Shown in pieces: positions 16,505 to 24,712 of a DNA stretch of 64,000 nucleotides. The translations under genes and the position numbers were made by a program. Below the pieces are notes generated by a model. It was not told where the DNA came from. It worked only from the letters and a program-made list of their open reading frames with translations, and did not search any database. The stretch spans positions 51,850 through 115,849 of the forward strand of contig NZ_KE383886.1 in the NCBI RefSeq assembly GCF_000422585.1, in the 5' to 3' direction. How positions within the stretch are numbered: position 1 is the first letter of the stretch; each line of letters opens with the position of its first letter. Source of the DNA: Hugenholtzia roseola DSM 9546 (GTDB lineage: Bacteria; Bacteroidota; Bacteroidia; Cytophagales; Bernardetiaceae).

Positions 16505-16897
16505 CTATACTTGCAGGGGCTTTTGAATAAGACCTGTAACGAACTTGTGTTCGCTCATCAGACTTTGCATATCATCTCTTAGATGGGCTGCGGAGGAAAG
16601 AAATTTAATTTCGCAGTGTTTTTGTACTTCTTCGGGAAATTTTGAAAATTCTTTTACAAAAGCCGCACCGTCCATGCCGCTCATATTCATATCCAAGAGA
16701 ATGAGGGTCGGAAAGTTTTGGTCTAAATTGCCTTTGGTGAGCTGTTTGCCAAGCCACTCTATCGAAACTTTTGCGTTGGAATGAACAAATACTTTTTGCG
16801 CCAAGCCTGCCGCTTGTAAGGTTTTTTGTGTAATGAGGTTGTCCATCTCGCTATCATCAATGAGCAAGACCAGACGATGTTTGGTAGTGATGTCCAT
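16505..16897 (-). CDS. Single-domain CheY-like response regulator
   Basis: The start at 16897 is chosen because the receiver domain begins directly after it (MDITTKHRLVLLIDDSEMDN). The open frame extends 31 codons further up without domain content. The product has about 130 residues. It has the acidic pair (LIDDSE), the phosphoacceptor aspartate in LILLDMNMSGMDG, the serine in KFLSSAAHL and the lysine in LIQKPLQV, and no output domain. Such stand-alone receivers act by protein contact, often in phosphorelays. It precedes the 621-residue kinase by 21 bases on the same strand. The regulator at 47146-47553 is of the same type. Confidence 0.92.
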   Translation of the reverse strand: MDITTKHRLVLLIDDSEMDNLITQKTLQAAGLAQKVFVHSNAKVSIEWLGKQLTKGNLDQNFPTLILLDMNMSGMDGAAFVKEFSKFPEEVQKHCEIKFLSSAAHLRDDMQSLMSEHKFVTGLIQKPLQV

Positions 16898-17088
16898 AAT
16901 GGGGGTAAAATTTGATGTTTTTTGGATATTTTTTTTAAAAAAGGGTAAGCACTCACGCAAAGATAGCAAAAAAGCATCTGCTCTTGTCAAAAGAGCCTTT
17001 GAAATATCATTAAAAGGGTTATTTTGAGCCGTTTGTCTATCCTCTACACTGATTTTTTGAGAAAAAATAGCCCAAGAACAGAATTTTA

Positions 17089-17120
17089 CTTGTCTTGTAT
17101 GACAAAATAGAGTAGCTTTG
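17089..17120 (+). promoter_or_regulatory. Bacteroidota-type promoter for the M28 peptidase gene
   Basis: TAGCTTTG at 17113-17120 fits the TAnnTTTG -7 element. CTTG at 17090-17093 stands 19 bases upstream and is a one-mismatch -33 element. The predicted start of transcription is near 17127, giving a leader of about 23 bases before the ATG at 17150. Confidence 0.6.
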
Positions 17121-17149
17121 TCATATACTTGAATAAGACTTTAATTGCC

Positions 17150-18463
17150 ATGAAAAAACAAAAAAAAATACAACTCTTAATTTTTTTTGCAGCTTTATGC
17201 CTTCTCTATGCACCACTTTGGGGGCAGAAACCCGATTCGCTACGGGTACGCAAACACATTGCAAGGCTTTGCGCTCCTGATATGCATGGGCGCGGATATG
17301 AGCAAAAAGGCGATAAAGTGGCTGCCGATTACATCAGTGCTGAATTTGAAAAGATAGGCTTAGAAAAATTTGGGACAACTTATTTTCAAAATTTCACAAT
17401 TTCGGTGAACACTTTTTCTAAAAAAAAGATACAGTTACAGAAAGAAAAGCTAATTGTGGGCAAAGATTATTTGGTGAATCCTATCTCTATTTCGGGCAAA
17501 GGCAAGGGCGAAATTTACTACCTCGACTCGGCACAAATGACCTTTCTTTTAAAAGACAAAACTGCACAAACTCAATTTTTAAATCAAAATTTGTCTAAAA
17601 AAATAGTAGCCTATCCTGCCAATTTTTATGGTAAGGTGGTAGAACACGCACCTGAAATTTTGCGCCATTTCTATACCAGCAAGGCGGTTTTGAGCATAGA
17701 AAACAAGCTAACTGCGACCCTTTCACCCGAAGGATTTGCCCCTGCCACTTTTCAAGTTAGTAAAAAAATATTTGATTCTTTATATCAAATAGAAAAAGAG
17801 AAAGGTAAAAAGGTTACGGCAAAATTTCAACTTCAACACCAAACTTTGCCCCAATATCCCACTCAAAATGTGCTTGGATATGTGAAAGGAAAGAAGAATC
17901 CGCAACAGTGGCTCGTTTTTTCAGCACATTACGACCATTTGGGGCGCGTTAGTCCCGAACATTATTTTGCAGGCGCAAACGACAATGCCAGCGGAGTGGC
18001 GATGCTTTTAGAATTAGCCGCCTATTTCAAGGCAAATCCTGCCGATTATTCTGTGGCTTTTATTGCATTTGGCGCAGAAGAAATAGGATTAAAAGGTTCT
18101 TTGTATTACGTACAAAATCCTTATTTCCCACTCAAACAGATTAAGTTTTTAATGAATTTAGACCTACTTGGCACAGGCGATACAGGCGCAACGGTTGTAA
18201 ATGCAACAATTTTTGAAAAAGAATTTGCATTATTACAAGAAATAAATAGAGAAAAACAGTTTCTACCTCAAATTCTCTCACGTGGCGAAGCTCCCAATTC
18301 TGACCATTACTTTTTCTTCCGCGCAGGCGTGCCTTGCTTTTTTATCTACCTTACGGGCGGCATACAAGCCTATCACGACATTTACGACCGCCCCGAAACG
18401 CTGCCGCTGACGCGCTTTGAGGAAACTTTTGCGCTATTGATTCAATTTATGTCTAAATTTTAA
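17150..18463 (+). CDS. Secreted M28-family zinc peptidase
   Basis: The ATG at 17150 gives a signal peptide (MKKQKKIQLLIFFAALCLLY to WGQ) and fits the promoter. The product has 437 residues. After a PA-like insert region, the M28 core shows the metal ligands in order: SAHYDHLG, NDNASGVAML, FGAEEIGLKGS (Glu pair), NLDLLGTGD and the late YHDIYDRPE. These bind two zinc ions and remove N-terminal residues from peptides. It probably works in the periplasm or outside, feeding on protein. The thioesterase gene follows after 10 bases, so the two are likely co-transcribed. Confidence 0.93.
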   Translation: MKKQKKIQLLIFFAALCLLYAPLWGQKPDSLRVRKHIARLCAPDMHGRGYEQKGDKVAADYISAEFEKIGLEKFGTTYFQNFTISVNTFSKKKIQLQKEKLIVGKDYLVNPISISGKGKGEIYYLDSAQMTFLLKDKTAQTQFLNQNLSKKIVAYPANFYGKVVEHAPEILRHFYTSKAVLSIENKLTATLSPEGFAPATFQVSKKIFDSLYQIEKEKGKKVTAKFQLQHQTLPQYPTQNVLGYVKGKKNPQQWLVFSAHYDHLGRVSPEHYFAGANDNASGVAMLLELAAYFKANPADYSVAFIAFGAEEIGLKGSLYYVQNPYFPLKQIKFLMNLDLLGTGDTGATVVNATIFEKEFALLQEINREKQFLPQILSRGEAPNSDHYFFFRAGVPCFFIYLTGGIQAYHDIYDRPETLPLTRFEETFALLIQFMSKF

Positions 18464-18473
18464 ATTCAAATAT

Positions 18474-19022
18474 ATGAGTGCTTCACCTGTCTTTTCGCTG
18501 ACTTCGCTCAAAAAAGATTTTGAGCCGCTTTCCACTTCCCACATGTTGGTGCGATTTCAGGATTGCGACCCTTTTGGGCATCTCAATAATATTCGCTACT
18601 TAGATTATTTTCTCAATGCACGTGATAATCAGGTTACGCACGATTATGGGGTGTCGCTTTACGATTTTATCCAAAAAGAGAAAAAAGGTTGGGTCATTTT
18701 AAAAAATGAAATTGCTTATCTACGCGCTGTGGCTTGCGGCAGCGAGGTTACGGTCAGGACGGCAACGGTCTATTTTTCAGACTATGAAGCGATTGTCGAG
18801 GGTAGAATGTTGGATAAAGAGCAGCAAAACTTACATGCGCTTTTTTGGATGCGTTTGGCATTTTTTGATACCACCACAGGGCGAAGAATCAAGCATGACC
18901 CTGAAATTCAGACTTTTTTTGAAGCCGTCCGCCTGAAAGAATTTGAAGCACAGGATACAACCTTCGACCAAAGATTGCAAGATTTGCAACAATATTACAG
19001 GGCTAAAAAAAGGCAATCCTAA
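18474..19022 (+). CDS. Acyl-CoA thioesterase, 4HBT hot-dog fold
   Basis: The protein has 182 residues. It has the 4-hydroxybenzoyl-CoA thioesterase-type active-site block VRFQDCDPFGHLNNIRYLDY with the catalytic aspartate in DCDPFGH, then a second half with LKNEIAYLRAVACGSEVTV. Family members hydrolyse acyl-CoA thioesters in the cytoplasm; the substrate cannot be told. It sits 10 bases after the peptidase gene and about 127 bases before the likely start of the mevalonate kinase gene. Confidence 0.88.
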   Translation: MSASPVFSLTSLKKDFEPLSTSHMLVRFQDCDPFGHLNNIRYLDYFLNARDNQVTHDYGVSLYDFIQKEKKGWVILKNEIAYLRAVACGSEVTVRTATVYFSDYEAIVEGRMLDKEQQNLHALFWMRLAFFDTTTGRRIKHDPEIQTFFEAVRLKEFEAQDTTFDQRLQDLQQYYRAKKRQS

Positions 19023-19149
19023 GCGACACTTTTGCCAAAATGCAAAGGCTTGCCAAAACATTTTGAGCCTTAAAAGGTTTAAAGCAAATCCTTACCATTT
19101 AGGCAGAGGGTTTGCTACTGAATTTCGCTTTTATCTTAATAATTTGAAC

Positions 19150-20085
19150 GTGAAAAATCCCTATTTTAATTCCAAAATATTGCTTTTTGGTGAGTATAGC
19201 ATCATCAAAGATTCGATGGGGTTAGCTCTGCCTTACGACCTTTTTCAAGGGCGGCTTATTTTTAAAAATGTAACGCAGGTATCTTCTAAAATCTTACAAT
19301 CGAATCAGGAACTTCGCACTTTCGTTCAATATTTAGAACAATTAACGAAACAAGATGATTTTCCCGTACAATTCGATTTTACCTCCCTGCATTTCGACCT
19401 CGAGCAGGGGCTTTTTTTCGAATCTACGATTCCGCAGGGTTTTGGCGTAGGCAGTTCGGGCGCACTCACAGCAGCACTTTATTACGGCTATGCGCGAAAT
19501 AAAATTAAAATCAATGGGCATATTCCTACCCAAAATGAAATTTTAGAATTAAAGCGTATTTTTGCTAAAATGGAAAGCCACTTTCATGGGTCAAGTTCTG
19601 GCTTCGACCCGCTGATATGCTACCTCAATCGCCCCTTGCTTATCAAAAACAAGAGCGAAATAGAGGCTACCTCCCTGCCTGATTTTAAGGGAGATAGAGG
19701 GGCTATTTTTATCCTCAATACAGGACGCGCACGCCGTACAGAGCCGCTGGTGAGTCTTTTTTTAGAAAAATGCAAGAGCGATAATTTTGAAGTTGATAAA
19801 CTAATTGAATATAATAACACCTGCATTAAATCGCTACTCACTGCCCAACTCGATACGCTTTTTGATACACTAAAAGAACTTTCTTATTTTCAGTACAAAA
19901 ATTTGCAGCCCATGATTCCAACTTTGTACCGAAAAATGTGGAAACAAGGCTTACAAACAAATGATTACAACTTAAAACTTTGTGGAGCAGGCGGTGGTGG
20001 TTTTATTTTGGGTTTTACACAAAATTTAGAAAAAACCAAGACGCTATTAGCCGAGCAGCAAATTCGCATTGTTTGTGAGTTGTGA
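19150..20085 (+). CDS. Mevalonate kinase-like GHMP kinase
   Basis: The frame is open from 18943, but the part up to 19149 overlaps the thioesterase gene and has no domain content. A GTG at 19150 gives MKNPYFNSKILLFGEYSII, which is where mevalonate kinases normally begin, and a protein of 311 residues. It has the GHMP ATP-binding loop PQGFGVGSSGALTAA, the GSSSGFDPLICY segment and the C-terminal CGAGGGGFILGF. Mevalonate kinase phosphorylates mevalonate on the way to isopentenyl diphosphate. With the polyprenyl synthase at 11102-12082 it points to an active mevalonate route. Other GHMP sugar or lipid kinases cannot be ruled out. Confidence 0.85.
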   Translation: MKNPYFNSKILLFGEYSIIKDSMGLALPYDLFQGRLIFKNVTQVSSKILQSNQELRTFVQYLEQLTKQDDFPVQFDFTSLHFDLEQGLFFESTIPQGFGVGSSGALTAALYYGYARNKIKINGHIPTQNEILELKRIFAKMESHFHGSSSGFDPLICYLNRPLLIKNKSEIEATSLPDFKGDRGAIFILNTGRARRTEPLVSLFLEKCKSDNFEVDKLIEYNNTCIKSLLTAQLDTLFDTLKELSYFQYKNLQPMIPTLYRKMWKQGLQTNDYNLKLCGAGGGGFILGFTQNLEKTKTLLAEQQIRIVCEL

Positions 20086-20101
20086 AAAATTGCTACTTTT
20101 G
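20072..20101 (+). promoter_or_regulatory. Bacteroidota-type promoter upstream of the 20160 gene
   Basis: TTTG at 20072-20075 and TACTTTTG at 20094-20101 are separated by 18 bases. This lies at the end of the mevalonate kinase gene. Transcription would start near 20108, about 52 bases before the ATG at 20160. Confidence 0.6.
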
Positions 20102-20159
20102 CTTTCTGAAAAATAGCTTTCACAACAAACTTTCAAGACCGTCTTTTTTTTTATTTGAT

Positions 20160-20738
20160 ATGATGCACTACTCTTTTTCGCAAACGCTTATCTCACAAAT
20201 CCCCGACTTGCATACGGCGCGTTTTGCAGCAGGCATGGGAGCTACCATTTGCAGTTTTCGCGCTGCCGATTTTGGCTTGTCCGATTTAAAAGAAATTTGC
20301 GGTTGGCTGCAAGGCGTGGAAATTTGGGTAGAAAATCCGCCTCTGTCAGATTGGGAGAGCTATGATTTTGTAGCAGGTTTTGTTTTTGATAATGATTTTT
20401 ATATAAAAAATAGGGCAGAAATTGAGGCTGCAAAAATAGAAAAAACGCTTGCCCTGCGGCTTACCTTGCCGAAAGTGGAAAGCGCAGTCTTTCCCATTGC
20501 CAACTTTTCGCAACTCATTTTGGCTTGTGAGAGCGGGCAGGCGTGGCAGAAACTAAATGTGGAGGGCTTGCAAGCCATTGGCTTTGAAGGCTTAGAAAGG
20601 GTTTTCATCGAGGGGCAGCCCGATTTTTATAGTTCCCTTTCGCCACAAGATTTTGATAAACAGCAAGTTGCGATTTCTGTGGCAGATTTAGCCGATTTTG
20701 AGCCGCTTTATGAGTGGTTTGAAAAATATGAAGCCTAA
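20160..20738 (+). CDS. Unrecognised 192-residue protein
   Basis: The ATG at 20160 (with another ATG right after) is chosen because the promoter lies just upstream and the frame before it is rich in Phe and Cys without domain character. The product has no signal peptide or membrane helix. It has alternating strand/helix patterning, with ARFAAGMGATICSFRAADF near the start and VEIWVENPPLSDW after it. This faintly recalls a TrpF-like (beta/alpha) barrel, but no catalytic residues can be assigned. It follows mevalonate kinase on the same strand. Confidence 0.7.
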   Translation: MMHYSFSQTLISQIPDLHTARFAAGMGATICSFRAADFGLSDLKEICGWLQGVEIWVENPPLSDWESYDFVAGFVFDNDFYIKNRAEIEAAKIEKTLALRLTLPKVESAVFPIANFSQLILACESGQAWQKLNVEGLQAIGFEGLERVFIEGQPDFYSSLSPQDFDKQQVAISVADLADFEPLYEWFEKYEA

Positions 20739-20845
20739 TTTTTCAATTCAAGCCCTAAAAAATCCAACTTTGCTTTTGCAGTTTAGAACCCTGCGCACGA
20801 TTTTTGCGTATAAAGCGCAAAACCTCATCTTAAAATTCAAACAAA

Positions 20846-21061
20846 ATGTTGTACGCAGACCTCTTCCTCAACCTTTTAGGTACGCTCAATGGCGCAACAA
20901 GTGGTATCTTCTCCTTGCTTTGGGCAGCTTTGGCAATTTACGCACTCTACACCCTCTGGACTTCGGCAGCCGACTCCACTGCTAAGGTGCTTTGGTCTTT
21001 GGGCATCTTCTTTTTCCCCTTTATCGGTGCGATTTTGTACTTTGTTTTGGGCAGAAAATAG
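20846..21061 (+). CDS. Small PLDc_N (cardiolipase N-terminal) membrane protein
   Basis: The protein has 71 residues with two membrane helices: FSLLWAALAIYALYTLW and LGIFFFPFIGAILYFVLGRK. The pair with KVLWSLGIFFFPFIGAILYF is the usual PLDc_N / phospholipase_D-nuclease N-terminal signature, which often stands alone as a small inner-membrane protein of unknown role. A terminator follows at 21086-21114. Confidence 0.85.
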   Translation: MLYADLFLNLLGTLNGATSGIFSLLWAALAIYALYTLWTSAADSTAKVLWSLGIFFFPFIGAILYFVLGRK

Positions 21062-21085
21062 TCCCTTATTTTTCGGAAAATGCTA

Positions 21086-21114
21086 CCGCAGCCTTTGGGT
21101 TGCGGTTGTTTTTT
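21086..21114 (+). terminator. Terminator after the PLDc_N gene
   Basis: The hairpin is CCGCAGCC, loop tttg, GGTTGCGG (one mismatch in the stem), followed by a T-rich tract. It lies 24 bases after the stop codon. Confidence 0.75.
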
Positions 21115-21162
21115 GTATAATAGATAAAACAAGATTTACACTTTTTAGCCGCGCTTATTTTT

Positions 21163-21285
21163 ATGGACGACTTATGGGAAACGCTGGTAGAAGTCCTGGC
21201 TTCTTTTTTACCGCTCCGCCTTTGGCTCATACTGCTTTTGCTTATTTTGGCAGGAATTGGCTCTTTTATTTTTCTGACGGTTTGA
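21163..21285 (+). CDS. Possible 40-residue single-helix membrane protein
   Basis: An ATG at 21163 opens a 40-codon frame. It reads MDDLWETLVEVL, then a strongly hydrophobic stretch (PLRLWLILLLLILAGIGSF) ending in IFLTV. An acidic N terminus plus one membrane helix is typical of small membrane peptides, and the gene sits right after another small membrane protein gene. There is no clear ribosome site. It could be chance, since short hydrophobic frames are common in T-rich DNA. Confidence 0.4.
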   Translation: MDDLWETLVEVLASFLPLRLWLILLLLILAGIGSFIFLTV

Positions 21286-21336
21286 AAGATAGCCTTTTAT
21301 AGAAGGAAATTTTATAGTTAAACGTTTTTAAAAAAA

Positions 21337-21368
21337 AAAAGCACCCACAAAATTTTGTAAGTGCTTTT
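21337..21368 (-). terminator. Terminator of sucC
   Basis: The inverted repeat AAAAGCAC..ACAAAA / TTTTGT..GTGCTTTT lies 28 bases beyond the sucC stop. On the minus strand it ends in a T-run of more than ten bases. It can also stop plus-strand transcription. Confidence 0.85.
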
Positions 21369-21396
21369 CCAATCTAATTTAAGAAAATAACTTTGC

Positions 21397-22608
21397 TTAC
21401 GCCAATACTTCGCGCACCTTTTCGGCGGCTTCTTTCAGGACGATAGCGGGAATGACGTTCAAACCTGATTCTTTGATGATTTTCGCGCCCTCTTCGGCGT
21501 TTGTACCCTGCAAGCGGACAATAATCGGCACTTTGATGTCGCCAATGTTTTTGTAGGCTTCTACTACGCCATTCGCAACTCTATCACAACGGACAATGCC
21601 GCCAAAGATATTGATAAGAATTGCCTTAACGTTGGGGTCTTGTAAGATAATGCGGAAGCCTTTTTCTACCGTTTCAGCAGATGCGCCGCCACCTACGTCT
21701 AAAAAGTTGGCAGGTTCGCCACCCGAAAGTTTGATGATGTCCATCGTCGCCATTGCCAAACCTGCGCCATTGACCATACAGCCTACATTGCCATCTAATT
21801 TGACATAGTTGAGGTTGTATTTGCTCGCTTCTACCTCCAAAGGCGATTCTTCGGCTTCGTCGCGCAATTCGGGAAATCCTTTATGGCGGTAGAAAGCATT
21901 TTCGTCTAAGGCTACTTTGGCATCTACTGCCAAAATGCGATTGTCGGCAGCACGCAAGGCAGGGTTAATTTCTATCATGCTGGCATCAGAACCTACATAG
22001 GCAGCATAAAGCGAAAGTAAAAATTTGGTCATTTCCTTAGCGGCTTTGCCTTCTAAGCCCAAACGGTACGCCATCTTTTGTGCCTGAAAAGGTTGCAAAC
22101 CTAAAAGCGGGTCTGCCCATTCGCGCAAAATCTTATCAGGGTGCTTTTCTGCCACCTCCTCGATGTCCATGCCGCCTTCGGTGCTGGCAACGATGACATT
22201 GCAATTTTTGGCACGGTCTAATAAAACGGATACATAAAACTCTTTGGGTTCGGCTTCGCCCTTGTAATACACATCTTGCGCTACCAAGACCTGATTGACT
22301 TTCTTGCCTTCTTCACCCGTTTGAATGGTAACGAGCGTACCGCCCAAAATCTTAGCCGCTTTTTCGCCTGTTTCTTGGGGGCTTTTGGCAATTACAACGC
22401 CGCGCGAGCCTGTTTCTTTAATTGTACCTTTGCCGCGTCCGCCTGCGTGAATTTGTGCTTTCACTACATAAAATTCTGTGCCTGTGTCGGCATTGAGTTT
22501 TTCGGCAGCCGCCTGTGCCTCTGCTGCATTGCGAGCGATAATGCCCTCCTGCACCGTTACGCCATACTTTTTGAGCAATTCCTTGCCTTGATACTCGTGA
22601 ATATTCAT
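21397..22608 (-). CDS. sucC: Succinyl-CoA synthetase beta subunit (ADP-forming type)
   Basis: The protein has 403 residues, close to the usual ~390. It starts MNIHEYQGKELLKKYGV as in the family. It has the ATP-grasp parts KAQIHAGGRGKGTIK near residue 50 and MIEINPALR around 215, then the CoA-ligase half with NGAGLAMATMDIIKLSGGEP, LDVGGGA and INIFGGIVRCD. It forms succinate and ATP from succinyl-CoA in the citrate cycle with the alpha subunit SucD, which is not in this window. Single gene with its own terminator. Confidence 0.97.
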   Translation of the reverse strand: MNIHEYQGKELLKKYGVTVQEGIIARNAAEAQAAAEKLNADTGTEFYVVKAQIHAGGRGKGTIKETGSRGVVIAKSPQETGEKAAKILGGTLVTIQTGEEGKKVNQVLVAQDVYYKGEAEPKEFYVSVLLDRAKNCNVIVASTEGGMDIEEVAEKHPDKILREWADPLLGLQPFQAQKMAYRLGLEGKAAKEMTKFLLSLYAAYVGSDASMIEINPALRAADNRILAVDAKVALDENAFYRHKGFPELRDEAEESPLEVEASKYNLNYVKLDGNVGCMVNGAGLAMATMDIIKLSGGEPANFLDVGGGASAETVEKGFRIILQDPNVKAILINIFGGIVRCDRVANGVVEAYKNIGDIKVPIIVRLQGTNAEEGAKIIKESGLNVIPAIVLKEAAEKVREVLA

Positions 22609-23031
22609 ATCGGGTATGATTGAAGGTTATATGGTTTGAATGGCTAAAACTAAGTACAAAACGGCGAATTTGCAAATGCAAACGCAAAACTTTTCGTCTT
22701 TTTTAATCTGCCTCTGCTTTGCTGCCTACTATTCAAAGTCTTTCGCTGCCCATAAAAAGCATAAAAAAAACACGCATACCATTGGTGCGTGTTCTTTCCT
22801 TTTCTGCCCAAATAAAAATACCTAAAAAATGGTGGGTCGGGCTATATTTACCCCTTTTTCAAAATATCACACTTTCTTATAGCTGATTGTTTTTTTGGAG
22901 AGCCAGTACGAGCTTTACAATTTGGTTGAATAGTTTGGAAAGCCTTTGTGCTTAAAACGAGTGGTTGTCTTTCAAACTGCTTTTGTGCCAAGAAGCGGCG
23001 AAGAACTCTCTGCTGTTTGTGGGCAGCCTTC

Positions 23032-23155
23032 ATATATATATGCTCAAAAAAGGCAAAATCTCCCCCCCCTTTTTCGATTTTTTTTCGACTTTTTTCTGTT
23101 TTTTTTCGGATAAAAAGGAAAAGTATTAGAAAATGTTGGAAAAGTTATGCAAAAG
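23032..23155 (-). repeat. ~125-base direct repeat, copy 1
   Basis: The repeat holds a TA run, a poly-C tract, then ttttcgattttttttcgac, ttttttctg, ttttttttcgga and ggaaaagtattagaaaatg, ending in ttatgcaaaag. It recurs with few changes at 23762-23889. The copies lie on either side of the lipoprotein gene in the same orientation. Confidence 0.9.
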
Positions 23156-23156
23156 T

Positions 23157-23180
23157 GTTGTCCATGTGGGCATGGACAAC
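23157..23180 (-). terminator. Hairpin after the lipoprotein gene
   Basis: A perfect 10-base stem (GTTGTCCATG, loop tggg, CATGGACAAC) begins 10 bases beyond the stop codon at 23191. On the minus strand only a short T-rich stretch follows, so termination is likely but not certain. Confidence 0.65.
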
Positions 23181-23190
23181 AACCTGAAAA

Positions 23191-23697
23191 TTACCAAGAC
23201 AAAACGTATTCGTCTGTGTCTGCATCATAGGAAACACTCACGTTCAAAGTGCAGCTACATGATTTTACGTGAGATAGAATTTTATTGATGCAGGGGCGTG
23301 CGTCCCATATAGAAGAAATACGACAACCGCCTAACATGGCTTGCTTGCGTTCCATCGAGCTGTTTTCTTGTCCTATCCGTGCGAGGAGTAGGTTTTCCCA
23401 TTGTGGCTCGTTTGCGCCTATGGACAACATTGCCTCATACTGACTGATATCCGCTCCCTGATTTTTCATGGCTTCCAACGCTCCTATGGCACTATTGAGC
23501 CAATGGAGCGCATTTTTCTCTTCTTCGTCTAACTCGGCATACTCTTCCTCGCTTAGAAGTTTGAAGGAGGGAGGCGTGGCATCTTCTTGTGCTTTGGGTG
23601 CTTTTCTAACCTCATCTGATTCCAAATGATTGCAAGAAAAAGCTACCACAGAAAAACATAAGAAAAAAACAAGTTTTTTAAAATTAAATTTACTCAT
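23191..23697 (-). CDS. Small lipoprotein with Cys-rich C terminus, unrecognised
   Basis: The protein has 168 residues. It has a lipoprotein signal (FNFKKLVFFLCFSVVAFSC) with lipobox cysteine at about residue 22, followed by an acidic stretch. The middle is helical (SEEEYAELDEEEKNALHWLN). The last ~45 residues carry four cysteines (GGCRIS, RPCIN, SCSC) and a Tyr/Asp-rich end (SYDADTDEYVLSW). I do not recognise the family. The gene lies between two near-identical ~125-base direct repeats, so it may be a duplicated or mobile cassette. Bacteroidota often encode small secreted Cys-rich peptides of this size as toxins or signals, but nothing here proves that. Confidence 0.75.
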   Translation of the reverse strand: MSKFNFKKLVFFLCFSVVAFSCNHLESDEVRKAPKAQEDATPPSFKLLSEEEYAELDEEEKNALHWLNSAIGALEAMKNQGADISQYEAMLSIGANEPQWENLLLARIGQENSSMERKQAMLGGCRISSIWDARPCINKILSHVKSCSCTLNVSVSYDADTDEYVLSW

Positions 23698-23761
23698 TTT
23701 TTTAAAATTTAATGATTAATAAATAAAAAAAGATAGTAGAGAACTTGATAGTAAGTCCTCA

Positions 23762-23889
23762 TATATATATATATATGCCCAAAAAAGCCAAAATCTCCCC
23801 CCCTTTTTCGATTTTTTTTCGACTTTTTTCTGTTTTTTTTCGGATAGAAAGGAAAAGTATTAGAAAATGTTGGAAAAGTTATGCAAAAG
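23762..23889 (-). repeat. ~125-base direct repeat, copy 2
   Basis: This is the second copy, upstream of the lipoprotein start. It differs from copy 1 in the length of the TA run and poly-C tract and in a few bases (gccc for gctc, gatag for gataa). It probably contains the promoter of the lipoprotein gene. Confidence 0.9.
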
Positions 23890-23911
23890 CCATTTTGCAG
23901 AATAAAAAAAA

Positions 23912-24712
23912 CTACTTCTGATACTTTTTAAGTGGTGCGTGAAAGGCTTTGGGAAAATCGCGCTCCTTTTTTAAGGTTTCGATAAAAAGCAAAAGTCCTT
24001 CTCTGCCTGCCATCTGATGCCAAGTTCCGACTTGCTTTTTAGCGGTGAGATAGTGCAGGTAGGCATCGCGATTAAAAAATTCGGCAGGGGTGTCCATCTC
24101 CTCTAATTCAGGGGCGTAGCTTCCGTTTAGGGTCATCATGTGCCATTCGGTTTCCCAGTTGGGAAAACGCTCGTCTAAAAGCATTGCCAAGCCCTCATCA
24201 AACCAAGTAGGAATCTGAAATTCGCGCAAAAACCAGCCTGTACGCGCCATAAGTTCGGCATGGCAGAGTTCGTGGCTTATCACATCTACATTGAGTCCTT
24301 CTTTTGCCAAGACAATGTAAGTGCCGACGGGAGAGAGATGCGTCATGCCTGTTTCGATGTTTTCATTGCCAAACAAGCGCATCACTTCGGGGTCGTCGCC
24401 TGCTAAAAGATAAGGTTTAGATTCTAAACTGCCGAAAAAAGTCTGCACACGCGCCTGCGCCTGTTGGTAGTTTTGCTCTAAAAGGGCAATCTTGGCAGTG
24501 TCTAAATTCCTATCCACATACAAGTTCGGACGCACCTCTTTGAGATAGTAGCTTTTCAGAAAAACGCTACGCGCAAAATTGGGGGAGCGGAAAAAGAAAA
24601 AGCCAAGCAGCACGCCCAGCCCAAGGAAAAGGAGCAGGCAGCGTCTTAGCCAAAGTTTGAAGGAGGGGTTTTTCCAAATTCTTCCCCAAAAGCTGTTTGG
24701 TTTCTCTTTCAT
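23912..24712 (-). CDS. Membrane-anchored putative zinc metallopeptidase
   Basis: The ATG at 24712 (MKEKPNSFWGRIWKNP) is chosen over a TTG two codons upstream. The product has 266 residues. One membrane helix near residues 25-45 (CLLLFLGLGVLLGFFFF) anchors it. The outer part has ISHELCHAELM (HExxH zinc motif) at about 145 and, 20-odd residues on, PTWFDEGLAMLLDE, giving the downstream glutamate of a gluzincin-type site. The substrate is unknown. The gene stands alone on the minus strand, diverging from the phosphatase gene at 25042. Confidence 0.75.
   Translation of the reverse strand: MKEKPNSFWGRIWKNPSFKLWLRRCLLLFLGLGVLLGFFFFRSPNFARSVFLKSYYLKEVRPNLYVDRNLDTAKIALLEQNYQQAQARVQTFFGSLESKPYLLAGDDPEVMRLFGNENIETGMTHLSPVGTYIVLAKEGLNVDVISHELCHAELMARTGWFLREFQIPTWFDEGLAMLLDERFPNWETEWHMMTLNGSYAPELEEMDTPAEFFNRDAYLHYLTAKKQVGTWHQMAGREGLLLFIETLKKERDFPKAFHAPLKKYQK

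Larger units (their letters stand above)
22609..23190. other. Gap between sucC and the lipoprotein gene
   Basis: This 582-base gap holds the first direct repeat (23032-23155), a terminator hairpin (23157-23180) and a 61-codon minus-strand frame at 22848-23033 that starts at the edge of the repeat (MKAAHKQQRVLRRFLAQKQF, then a basic tail). That frame is rich in Lys/Arg/Gln and I cannot recognise it; it may be a small gene or chance. The rest shows nothing clear, and no sucC promoter could be placed. Confidence 0.4.

Noticed and set aside
20889-21302. 137-codon plus-strand frame overlapping the PLDc_N gene.
   Set aside because: It is an alternative frame over the small membrane protein genes, with composition typical of a shadow and no known motif.
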